Shown one piece after another: positions 25,637 to 33,372 of a DNA stretch of 64,000 bases. Made by a program: the position numbers and the translations under genes. Under the pieces are notes generated by a model that saw only the letters and a list, made by a program, of their open reading frames with translations, ran no database searches and was not told the origin of the DNA. The DNA is from SVQP01 sp045587385 (GTDB taxonomy: Bacteria > Bacillota > Clostridia > Oscillospirales > CAG-272): contig JAZNCE010000147.1 in NCBI GenBank assembly GCA_045587385.1, forward strand, positions 1 to 64,000. Direction: 5' to 3'. Each line of letters starts with the position of its first letter. Position 1 is the stretch's first letter.

Positions 25637-26389
25637 ATGAAAAGATCTATGCTTTTGATCGCACTTTCCCTTTCGTTGGTATTGTGCTTTGCGGCATGCA
25701 ATACCCCCACCGAAGATCCCGTTGACACCACCGAGGAAATCACCACCGAGGCTCCTGCTACCGAGCAGACCACCGAAGAAATCACCACCGAAGAGCCCAC
25801 TACCGAAGAGATCACCACCGAAGAGGCTACCACCGAGGCATTGCTGCAGACTCCCGTGAACATTGAGGACGTCAAGGCAGCGGCAATCACCTTTGTCGGC
25901 CCCGAGATGATCAAGACCTATGCGGAAAACCCCGATAATGACTGGAGCGATTTCGGCGGTATGACCGTCAATGAGGACGGCAGCGTCAAGGCTTTGTACA
26001 GATACGGTGCGGATGATCACTGGGATCCCTACTGCTATCTGGTCAAGGACTACGTGGCAGCAGGCAATATCGCGGTGATCCAGTATCGCAGCGAATATAA
26101 CTTTGGCGTCAATCTCTACATCGGCTCGGAAGGCAACGTCGCAACCGGCCCCTCCGAACACGTACAAGCGCATATTTTTGCAACCAAGGACGGCGAATGG
26201 AACTACCTTGTCGTCAACCTGAAGGATGATGCAATGTGCTATGACAATGATTCGGGCGTGCTGGGATTCTTGCGCTTTGGTTTGGACGATGCGGAAGCGG
26301 GCGATACCATTGACTTTGGCTTTGTTGCATTCTTTGCAAATATCACGGAAGCTGCCAACGTGCTGCCCGTATCCTTGCCTGAAGAATAA
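25637..26389 (+). CDS. Stalked lipoprotein with a single beta-rich module (250 aa)
   Basis: The ATG at 25637 follows GAGGTGA; a GTG 9 bp upstream lies inside that site. The lipobox is FAAC, followed by a stalk of TTEEITTEE repeats (residues about 30-75). The rest is one module like those in the 1291-3669 lipoprotein: AVIQYRS, LYIGSEGNV, WNYLVVNLKDD, FLRFGLDDAE and FGFVAFFANI occupy the same order. It therefore looks like the minimal member of this surface-lipoprotein family. It lies 95 bp upstream of another stalked lipoprotein. Function is unknown; ligand binding is an inference. Confidence 0.9.
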   Translation: MKRSMLLIALSLSLVLCFAACNTPTEDPVDTTEEITTEAPATEQTTEEITTEEPTTEEITTEEATTEALLQTPVNIEDVKAAAITFVGPEMIKTYAENPDNDWSDFGGMTVNEDGSVKALYRYGADDHWDPYCYLVKDYVAAGNIAVIQYRSEYNFGVNLYIGSEGNVATGPSEHVQAHIFATKDGEWNYLVVNLKDDAMCYDNDSGVLGFLRFGLDDAEAGDTIDFGFVAFFANITEAANVLPVSLPEE

Positions 26390-26429
26390 AGCTTGACTTG
26401 GAGACAATCAACTTTTTAACATGATGAAC

Positions 26430-26450
26430 GAGGTTCAAGACCTCTTTCCT
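26430..26450 (+). terminator. Possible weak terminator between two lipoprotein genes
   Basis: Short stem GAGGT/ACCTC (26430-26434, 26440-26444) followed by TTTCCTT. It may only attenuate. Confidence 0.3.
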
Positions 26451-26484
26451 TACTAAGCCGGTCTTATTAATGAAAGGAAAAAAT

Positions 26485-29064
26485 ATGAAAAGATCATTTT
26501 CTATCACATTCATGGCATGTATGCTTGCCTGCATCATGCTGGCGTGCTCGTTTGCAGCGTGCAAGGATCCTTCCACGCCGCCTGCAGAGCAAACGACCGA
26601 CGGTGCAACCGAGGGCACGACCGAAGGGGTAACCGAGGGCGCGACCGAAGACAATACGCAGGGGTCGACCGATGCGGACACCTCTACCGAAGAGGTCACC
26701 ACCGAGCCTCCCGTTACCGAGATCAACTCCATAGTAGCAGACTTCAATGCAGTCAGCGCAGAGGATCTGAAGGGGTATCTGACCGGTGCAAACCAGATCA
26801 AGGTAAGCGTTGAGACCGATGAGGACGGTGAACAGTACGCTGCTCTTTCCACCAGCGTGGATAATGCAAACGACCCCTGCGTCAACTTCAGCTTCAAGAA
26901 GTTCTGCAAGGGTGCAGGCATGGAGTCCGTCAGAGCGGAGGACTATCCTTACGTTGTACTCAAGGTCAGAAACGTAGGCTGCTCGACCGGTACGTTTGAG
27001 CTGTTCTTCTACTCCGGCAAGGTTTCCACCGCAGTCGGCGGCATGATGACCACCGCCTCCTTTGACCTTGATGAGCAGGGCTGGCAGTACGTGTTGTTTG
27101 ACCTTTCCTCCTTTGCGGATTGGAAGGGCAACGTCAACGGCTTCCGCTTCGACTATATGACCAGCGCGCTTACCAAGGGCGAGACGCTGCACATTGCGGA
27201 AATTCAGTTCTTGAAATCCGACGAGGCATATTATAAGCTGTTTGACGTGGATTGGGATGCCATCGGCGTCAACGCAAGCGAGCAGGCGAAGAATGAGGCG
27301 GAGCAGCTGCTCGGCTCTGTGAGCATGCCTGCCACCAAGTATGATTCCTATACATCCGAGACCGCGGAGCATGAGGATGCAAATCTTTCTTATTGGTTTG
27401 CCAACATGTACAACCGCACACCGCAGAACAATAATACCTCCACGGGCAAGCTCAAGTATCAGATCCAGCTTGCCAAGAACGAGATTGAGGGCTTGCAGTT
27501 CATTCTGGCTGCAGATCAGAACGTCGAGGGTCTGAAGGTATACGTTTCCGACTTTGCAAACGAGTCGGGTGACACCTTGGCAACCGAGCTGTTCTGGGGC
27601 TATTACTTCAACGTAGAGGGCGAGCGCGTCATCGAGGCGCTGCCTCCCGTATCCTACGAGCCCGATCAGGCATTTGTAGACTGGGCGAACGGCGGCAACG
27701 CAGCGGGCGCGAATATCCCCGTGCTGCAGAAGTATAACGGCTTTGATATCAAGGGCGGTGAAAACCAGACCTTTGTTGTCAAGGCAACCACCGAGCTTGA
27801 TTCCAAGCCCGGCGAATACACCGCAACCCTGCGCGTGGTAGATAAAGACGGCAAGGAAGTCAAGAAGGTGACCCTGTTTGCATACGTCTGGAATTTTGAG
27901 CTGCCCGAGGCAACCTCCTGCAAGACGCTCATGGATCTGAGCGCCTTTAACGTATACGTTTCTTATTACGATTACAGCGGTATTCTGACCAACGCTGCAG
28001 GCAAGAATCTGCCCACCGCGTACTACGATTATCTCTTGGAAAACCGCGTTTGCGCGTACAGCCTGCCCTTTGATAACGAGAACGGTACCTTCTCGGCAAA
28101 CGGTATCATGGATTACGTCAATAATCCCAGAGTGGTTGCATTCCAGCCTCTCGGCTGGTCCAAGGCACTCAACGCCTCCAACGTATCCAATGCGTACAGC
28201 GTGCTGTCGCAGAATCCCGAATGGCTGGCAAAGGCGTACTTCTATCCCGTTGACGAGCCGCTCAACGTCGGCAGACTGGACGATATCAACAATTACGGCA
28301 AGCTGCTCTCCGAGAACTTCCCGGGCTATAAGCTGATCACGCCCATGCACGTCAACTATAACGTGACCGGCGGCGACTTCTTCTCCTACGTGTCCGAGTA
28401 CGTCAACGTATGGTGCCCCAAGACCTTCTTCTACAATACCTTTGCAGAGTGGTTCGGCAACCGCGAGCTGACCTACGGCTGCTCGATCATCAACGAGGTC
28501 AAGCTTGGCTCGTTCAGAGACCGTATGTGGAAGGAGCAGGAGAACGGCGATGAGCTGTGGTGGTACGTCACGCGCAGACCCGCAGATCCCGAAATTACGC
28601 TGACCATCAATACCGATGCAGTCAACGTGCGTACCTTGTTCTGGCAGCAAAAGCTGTACAACGTGGACGGCTTCCTGTATTATCTGGTCAACGACTGGGA
28701 TAACGGCATGACCAAGTGGTACGTGCCCACCGCAGACGAGTTCTACTTCGGTATGGACGCTTTGCACGAGGTCAACGCAGAGCAGGACGTCAACTGCTAC
28801 AGTAACGGCATTCTGCTTTACAGCGGTGCGTATTTCGCACAGCCCGAGCCTGTCGGCTGCGTGCGCCTTGAGTGCATCCGCGACGGTATCGAGGACTACG
28901 AGTATCTGACCATTCTGGAAGAGAAGTACGGCAAGGACGTTGTGGACGCGATCATCAATCAGTGGACCACCGGCGTCGGTGCTTACAATACCGACCAGGA
29001 GCAGTTCTACGCGCTGCGCGCAAAGCTGGGTGCTTTGGTTGAAGCAGCAGTACAGGGTAACTGA
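26485..29064 (+). CDS. Stalked lipoprotein with DUF4091/GH123-like glycosidase domain (859 aa)
   Basis: The ATG at 26485 has AAAGGA six bases upstream; an earlier in-frame ATG overlaps that site. The lipobox gives a lipidated Cys near residue 26 and is followed by a TTEGVTEGATE-type stalk. Residues about 85-240 form a beta-rich module related to the other lipoproteins here (YVVLKVRN, WQYVLFDLSS, FRFDYM). The C-terminal 600 residues match DUF4091 proteins of the GH123 type: FYPVDEP with the Asp590-Glu591 pair where GH123 enzymes have their catalytic Asp-Glu, FLYYLVNDW, and RLECIRDGIEDYEYLTILEE near the end. The likely role is cleavage of N-acetylhexosamine-containing glycans at the cell surface; the substrate is inferred. 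Confidence 0.88.
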   Translation: MKRSFSITFMACMLACIMLACSFAACKDPSTPPAEQTTDGATEGTTEGVTEGATEDNTQGSTDADTSTEEVTTEPPVTEINSIVADFNAVSAEDLKGYLTGANQIKVSVETDEDGEQYAALSTSVDNANDPCVNFSFKKFCKGAGMESVRAEDYPYVVLKVRNVGCSTGTFELFFYSGKVSTAVGGMMTTASFDLDEQGWQYVLFDLSSFADWKGNVNGFRFDYMTSALTKGETLHIAEIQFLKSDEAYYKLFDVDWDAIGVNASEQAKNEAEQLLGSVSMPATKYDSYTSETAEHEDANLSYWFANMYNRTPQNNNTSTGKLKYQIQLAKNEIEGLQFILAADQNVEGLKVYVSDFANESGDTLATELFWGYYFNVEGERVIEALPPVSYEPDQAFVDWANGGNAAGANIPVLQKYNGFDIKGGENQTFVVKATTELDSKPGEYTATLRVVDKDGKEVKKVTLFAYVWNFELPEATSCKTLMDLSAFNVYVSYYDYSGILTNAAGKNLPTAYYDYLLENRVCAYSLPFDNENGTFSANGIMDYVNNPRVVAFQPLGWSKALNASNVSNAYSVLSQNPEWLAKAYFYPVDEPLNVGRLDDINNYGKLLSENFPGYKLITPMHVNYNVTGGDFFSYVSEYVNVWCPKTFFYNTFAEWFGNRELTYGCSIINEVKLGSFRDRMWKEQENGDELWWYVTRRPADPEITLTINTDAVNVRTLFWQQKLYNVDGFLYYLVNDWDNGMTKWYVPTADEFYFGMDALHEVNAEQDVNCYSNGILLYSGAYFAQPEPVGCVRLECIRDGIEDYEYLTILEEKYGKDVVDAIINQWTTGVGAYNTDQEQFYALRAKLGALVEAAVQGN

Positions 29065-29087
29065 TTTTCCCAATAAACAAAATTATT

Positions 29088-29121
29088 CGCCAACGGCAAA
29101 AGCCGTTGGCGGGTTTCATTT
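29088..29121 (+). terminator. Intrinsic terminator of the DUF4091 lipoprotein gene
   Basis: Ten-base stem CGCCAACGGC/GCCGTTGGCG (29088-29097, 29102-29111) followed by GGTTTCATTTT. Confidence 0.75.
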
Positions 29122-29129
29122 TACATGGG

Positions 29130-29176
29130 TAGCCGTACGGGAATCGAACCAACTTGGTTCGACTCCCGTACGGCTA
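29130..29176. repeat. 47 bp near-perfect palindrome with tRNA T-arm-like halves
   Basis: Arms TAGCCGTACGGGA and TCGAACCAA mirror each other around C29153 with one mismatched pair. Each half, read outwards, looks like a tRNA 3' end (GGTTCGANTCCCGTACGGCTA), but no D-arm or anticodon arm is present on either strand. The rest of the 329 bp gap holds this, a terminator and the promoter of the HD gene. Confidence 0.85.
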
Positions 29177-29331
29177 AGGCTTGCTCCTCCCGCTTGTGCA
29201 AAAACGCAAAGCTCGGTGTTTGCCCATGTCATTCGGTTGAGGATATTCAAAAAATACTTACCTGAATGATATTGTCCTCTGTGGCGCACCCTCTTTTGGG
29301 ATCTGATTTTCGCACTCAACCGAAAATATTG

Positions 29332-29360
29332 TTGACAAAGATATAATAATATGATAAAAT
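29332..29360 (+). promoter_or_regulatory. Sigma-A-type promoter of the HD phosphohydrolase
   Basis: TTGACA (29332-29337), 17 bp spacer, TAAAAT (29355-29360), 34 bp before the start codon. Confidence 0.75.
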
Positions 29361-29393
29361 AAAATCAAATAGGCGTTTTTACGGAGGATTTTT

Positions 29394-30053
29394 GTGATCA
29401 CCTATGAATCATTAAAGCATAATGAGGAGATCCGCACCTATATTCGGTGTGCGGACGACTCCTTACGTGCGCTCGGCTTTACCGAGCACAGTTTTGCACA
29501 CGTCACGCGCGTATCCGAGGTGGCTGCGGATATTCTGGAGCAATTAGGGTATGACGCGCACACGATCGAGCTGACGAAAATTGCGGGATATCTGCACGAT
29601 ATCGGGAACCTCGTCAACCGCGTGGACCACTCGCAGAGCGGTGCCGTGATGGCATTCAGGATCTTGGACCATATGGAAATGCCGCCTGCGGATATTGCCA
29701 CGGTGGTCACCGCCATCGGCAACCACGATGAGGGCACGGGTGTGCCGGTCAACGGTGTTTCCGCCGCGCTGATCTTAGCGGATAAGAGCGACGTGCGTCG
29801 CAGCCGCGTGCGCAACGAGGATTTTGCAACCTTTGATATTCACGACCGCGTCAATTACTCGGTCACGGCATCGAGGCTGGTGCTGGATACCGAAGCAAAA
29901 ACCGTTACGCTGACCTTGGATATTGATACCGAGGTGGCGTCGGTCATGTCGTATTTTGAAATTTTCTTGGGGCGCATGGTCATGTGCCGCAAGGCAGCGG
30001 ACAAGCTTGGCTTACAGTTTAAGCTGAATATAAACGGACAAATGCTGATTTGA
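29394..30053 (+). CDS. HD-domain phosphohydrolase
   Basis: A 219-residue protein of the HD superfamily of metal-dependent phosphohydrolases. The metal ligands are visible as HSFAHV (near residue 35), GYLHDIGN (the HD pair), the DHSQSG region and IGNHDEG. No GGDEF, ACT or TGS domain is attached, so a nucleotide or phosphoester substrate is likely but cannot be chosen. The start is GTG at 29394 with GGAGGA upstream. A 49 bp gap with a small palindrome separates it from the Na/Pi cotransporter gene, so co-transcription is possible. Confidence 0.9.
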   Translation: MITYESLKHNEEIRTYIRCADDSLRALGFTEHSFAHVTRVSEVAADILEQLGYDAHTIELTKIAGYLHDIGNLVNRVDHSQSGAVMAFRILDHMEMPPADIATVVTAIGNHDEGTGVPVNGVSAALILADKSDVRRSRVRNEDFATFDIHDRVNYSVTASRLVLDTEAKTVTLTLDIDTEVASVMSYFEIFLGRMVMCRKAADKLGLQFKLNINGQMLI

Positions 30054-30057
30054 TTGG

Positions 30058-30086
30058 CGATCGGTAGCCGTGCGGCTAATCGATCG
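30058..30086. repeat. Palindrome between the HD gene and the Na/Pi cotransporter gene
   Basis: CGATCGGTAGCCG faces CGGCTAATCGATCG around TG. Its core TAGCCG/CGGCTA matches the tips of the palindrome at 29130-29176, so related palindromes flank the HD gene. There is no T-tract. Confidence 0.6.
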
Positions 30087-30102
30087 GGAAAGGAATTCTC
30101 AC

Positions 30103-31923
30103 ATGCAAAACTTTTTGAATAATTTCCATGCCGTTATCACGCATGAAAGCGTTGACGTCTATATGGTGCTCGATCTGCTTTTGGGTCTTGCGCTGTTCTT
30201 GTTCGGTATGGACGTCATGGGCGAGGGTCTGAAAAAGAGCGCGGGTAACAAGCTCAAGACAATCCTTGGCAAAATGACCTCCAACAAATTCAAGGGCTTT
30301 TTGCTGGGTCTTGGCGTCACCGTTATTATTCAGTCGTCCTCTGCAACCACGGTTATGGTCGTGGGCTTTGTCAACTCCGCAACCATGACGCTGGCGCAGG
30401 CGGTTGGCGTTATTTTCGGTGCAAACGTCGGTACTGCCATCACGGCATGGCTGACCGCTATGACCGGCATGGAAGTGCAGGGCGCGGACGGCATTATGGC
30501 AGGCTTGCAGTATCTCAAGCCCGATTTCTGGATGCCCATGCTTGCCTTGATCGGTATCTGCTTTACAATGGTTGCAAAAAAGAACAGATATAAGCAGATG
30601 GGTAACATTCTGCTGGGCTTTGGCGTGCTGATGACGGGTATGAATATCATGTCCGACGCGGTTTCCGTGCTCAAGCATATTCCCGAGTTCGGCGAAATTC
30701 TCGTCATGTTTGAAAATCCCTTCCTTGGCGTACTGGCAGGTACGGTGCTGACCGCCATCGTGCAGTCCTCCTCCGCTTCCGTCGGTATTTTGCAGGCACT
30801 GACCGCATCGGGTGCTATCTCGTTCGGTGTTGCCATCCCCATCGTCATGGGTCAGAATATCGGTACTTGCGTCACCGCAATGCTGTCCTCCATGAGCTCG
30901 TCCAAGAACGGTAAGAGAGCTGCGCTGATCCACTTGTATTTTAACATTATTTCGGTAATCCTCGTGCTGTCCGGATTCTATATCCTGGATGCCATTCTGG
31001 ATTTCAGCCCGTTGCTGGATGCAACGACCAATATGTGGCATATTGCCATCATTCACACGGTCTTTAAGCTGATCGCAGTTGTGCTGCTGTTCCCGTTCAC
31101 CAATCTTCTGGTCAAGCTGGCAACCGTGTCCGTGCCCGAAAAGTCCAAGAAGGACGAGCAGGCTACCGTGCTGGACGAGAGACTGTTCATCACCCCCGCG
31201 ATTGCAGTCGAGCAGGCTGAGATCGCCGCACGCAAAATGGCAGCTGCCGCTTGTGACGGCATGGATCGCGCACTGATGCTGGTTACCAATTACGATGAAA
31301 AATCCGCCGATCTTGTACGCAAGTGCGAGGACGACGTGGATAAGATGGAGGATACCATCGGTTCTTACTTAGTCAAGCTGTCCGCAAAGAACAGCTCGGG
31401 CGAGGGCTCGCGTGAGATCACCAAGCTCTTGCATATCATAGGCGACCTCGAGCGTATTTCCGACCACGCGGTCAACATCGCGGAGTCTGCCGAGGAAATG
31501 AAGGATAAGGGCGTACAGTTCTCTCCCGCTGCGCAAAAGGAGCTCAATACCATGATTGCTGCCGTGCGCGAGGTGCTTTGGAACGCACGCGAAGGCTTTA
31601 TCAACGATAATATGAATATGGCTGCCAGCGTTGAGCCTCTGGAGGAGGTCATTGACGATCTGCGCGACGATATCAAGCTCCATCACATCGTGCGTCTGCA
31701 AAATAACGAGTGTACCATGGAAATGGGCTTCATTCTGTCCGATTTGCTGACCAACTGTGAAAGAGTGGCGGACCATTGCTCCAATATCGCGGGCTGCATG
31801 CTGGAGCTTTCGCAGGATAAGGCACTTGATATGCATAAGTATCTGTATGCCGTCAAGCACGGTAATCCCGAATTTGACCGCAGATATCAGGAGTATAAAG
31901 AAAAATATCCCATCGATAATTGA
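30103..31923 (+). CDS. Na/Pi cotransporter II family protein with PhoU-like domain
   Basis: A 606-residue membrane transporter for phosphate driven by sodium. Two inverted QSSSA repeats, IQSSSATTVMVVGFVNSA and VQSSSASVGILQALTASG, with the following GANVGT and GQNIGT motifs, are diagnostic of the family. About nine hydrophobic helices occupy residues 20-370. Residues about 390-590 are a PhoU-like helical domain (DKMEDTIGSYLVKLS, DLERISDHAVNIAE, ERVADHCSNIAG). I chose ATG 30103 because AAAGGA lies 8 bp upstream, not the GTG 33 bp earlier. Confidence 0.94.
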   Translation: MQNFLNNFHAVITHESVDVYMVLDLLLGLALFLFGMDVMGEGLKKSAGNKLKTILGKMTSNKFKGFLLGLGVTVIIQSSSATTVMVVGFVNSATMTLAQAVGVIFGANVGTAITAWLTAMTGMEVQGADGIMAGLQYLKPDFWMPMLALIGICFTMVAKKNRYKQMGNILLGFGVLMTGMNIMSDAVSVLKHIPEFGEILVMFENPFLGVLAGTVLTAIVQSSSASVGILQALTASGAISFGVAIPIVMGQNIGTCVTAMLSSMSSSKNGKRAALIHLYFNIISVILVLSGFYILDAILDFSPLLDATTNMWHIAIIHTVFKLIAVVLLFPFTNLLVKLATVSVPEKSKKDEQATVLDERLFITPAIAVEQAEIAARKMAAAACDGMDRALMLVTNYDEKSADLVRKCEDDVDKMEDTIGSYLVKLSAKNSSGEGSREITKLLHIIGDLERISDHAVNIAESAEEMKDKGVQFSPAAQKELNTMIAAVREVLWNAREGFINDNMNMAASVEPLEEVIDDLRDDIKLHHIVRLQNNECTMEMGFILSDLLTNCERVADHCSNIAGCMLELSQDKALDMHKYLYAVKHGNPEFDRRYQEYKEKYPIDN

Positions 31924-31954
31924 TACTGACAGTTGAGAAATGCATAAAATCGAG

Positions 31955-31984
31955 AAAACTGCCCTGCATTGCAGGGCGGTTTTC
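31955..31984 (+). terminator. Intrinsic terminator of the Na/Pi cotransporter gene
   Basis: Stem AAAACTGCCCTGC/GCAGGGCGGTTTT with loop ATT. The next gene starts 24 bp later, so nth may depend on read-through. Confidence 0.8.
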
Positions 31985-32007
31985 GCGCATTTATAAAAGG
32001 AAACGAA

Positions 32008-32706
32008 ATGAAAAATCTGAAAAGAACCAAGCAATATAAGGAGTGCCGCGCGCGCTTTGCCGAGGTGTCAAGACGTCTTGCGGACCTCTATCCCGGTGCT
32101 GAATGTGCCTTGGAATGGCGCACGGACGCAAGCGATCCCGCGGACGACGGCTGGCGGCTCTTGATTATGGGCAGGCTGAGTGCGCAATGCACCGATGCAA
32201 GGGTCAATATCGTGTGCCGCGAGCTGTTTGCGGCTTATCCTACGGCACAGGCGGTGGCGGATGCGCCCATTGAGGACTTGGAGCGGCTGGTGCACTCCTG
32301 CGGATTTTTCCGCGCCAAGGCAAGTAATATCAAGGAATGCTGCCGCATTATGGTGGAGGAGTACGAAGGGCGCGTGCCCGCGGATCGAGAGGTGCTTTTG
32401 ACCTTTCCCGGTGTGGGACGCAAGATCGCCAACCTCTTGCTGGGTGACATTTATCACGTGCCGGGCATTGTGGCGGATACCCATCTGATCTGCATCGGCG
32501 GCCGCCTTGGGGCATATCCTACGACCATGAAGGATCCGCACAAGGTGGAAAAAATATTGGATTTGTACGTAGAACCCGGGGAGCAAAGCGATTTTTGCCA
32601 CCGCGCGGTGCAGTTCGGCAGAGATTATTGCACGGCGCGTGCACCCAAATGCGGGGAATGTCCCTTGGCGGATATTTGTCCTTACGCGAAGAATGAGAAA
32701 ATGTAG
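32008..32706 (+). CDS. nth: Endonuclease III (DNA glycosylase/AP lyase)
   Basis: A 232-residue base-excision-repair enzyme removing oxidised pyrimidines. The helix-hairpin-helix LLTFPGVGRKIANLLLG carries the catalytic Lys, the following VADTHL carries the catalytic Asp, and the C-terminal CTARAPKCGECPLADIC gives the four Cys of the 4Fe-4S cluster (spacing 6-2-5). ATG at 32008 follows AAAGG; a longer frame upstream would start inside the terminator hairpin. Length is close to the 211 residues of the E. coli enzyme. Confidence 0.95.
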   Translation: MKNLKRTKQYKECRARFAEVSRRLADLYPGAECALEWRTDASDPADDGWRLLIMGRLSAQCTDARVNIVCRELFAAYPTAQAVADAPIEDLERLVHSCGFFRAKASNIKECCRIMVEEYEGRVPADREVLLTFPGVGRKIANLLLGDIYHVPGIVADTHLICIGGRLGAYPTTMKDPHKVEKILDLYVEPGEQSDFCHRAVQFGRDYCTARAPKCGECPLADICPYAKNEKM

Positions 32707-32734
32707 CGTATAAAAATTGACTGTATTCGCGCTC

Positions 32735-33058
32735 AATGTCATTAAGTTAAGGAAAACTCATAGCGGGCATCCAAACAATGCGGTTACGCGCCAAAAAGCC
32801 GTCCCCTCGGGGGAAGGTGGGATCCCACAAGCGCAGCGCAGTGGGAGGAAGGGGTAGCGTATCAAATTTGGAAGGTTTTGTTTCGTACAAATCGCATACA
32901 AAATTGACAAAATGACGGTTTCCCGCGTTGAATAGTCGACCCCTTCCTCCCGTGACGCTACGCTACGGGAGCCCACCTTCCCCCGAGGGGACGGCTTTTT
33001 GGCGCGCATCCGTTCCGCTTTCTTGTCTGCAGTAGGTTTTTCTTAACTTAATGACATT
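32735..33058. mobile_element. 324 bp non-autonomous element (MITE-like) with 12 bp target duplication
   Basis: The ends are 23 bp inverted repeats with one mismatch, starting AATGTCATTAAGTTAAG. GTATTCGCGCTC is present directly before (32723-32734) and directly after (33059-33070), a 12 bp target-site duplication. Inside, a second inverted pair (32786-32822 with 32971-33006, GCCGTCCCCTCGGGGGAAGG) encloses about 150 bp without a gene. No transposase is encoded, so mobility would need one elsewhere. A 10-13 bp duplication is known for IS4-type elements, but the family cannot be named from this copy alone. Confidence 0.85.
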
Positions 33059-33061
33059 GTA

Positions 33062-33308
33062 TTCGCGCTCTCCCCCCTGCGCTTGGCACGGGGCAGCGCG
33101 TATTATCCCCCCTCCCGGAGGGGGGCGGTGAAAGTAGCCTCGCACTTTTCTAAACTGAAACTTAACCGACAACGGTGGCTTTATTATAGGTATACTGTTA
33201 TTTTAACGGTTAACTTAAACCGCAAGGTGGATAACCGATATAGCCCCCCTCCGGGAGGGGGGATGATACGCGCTGCCCTGTGCCAAGCGCAGGGGGGAGA
33301 GCGCGAAA
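33062..33308. repeat. 247 bp inverted-repeat element whose left tip is interrupted by the MITE-like element
   Basis: A left arm of about 64 bp (33062-33125: TTCGCGCTCTCCCCCCTGCG, then GCTTGGCAC and a CCTCCCGGAGG hairpin) faces its inverted copy at 33243-33308 with only a few mismatches. The 12 bp duplicated by the neighbouring insertion includes the first bases of this arm, and a copy of that tip sits at 32726-32734. About 120 bp of AT-rich centre has no gene. Confidence 0.85.
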
Positions 33309-33372
33309 GCAAGCGGTTTATGCAAGCAATACCCCTATTGTGTATATATTCTAACAGAAAGGACTTACATAT

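Noticed and set aside
26494..29073. 859-codon open frame on the minus strand
   Set aside because: Antisense of the DUF4091 lipoprotein, which has a signal peptide, stalk and conserved motifs on the plus strand.
29130..29176. Possible tRNA gene
   Set aside because: Only T-arm and acceptor-like 3' halves are present, in inverted orientation; there is no anticodon arm or D-arm on either strand.
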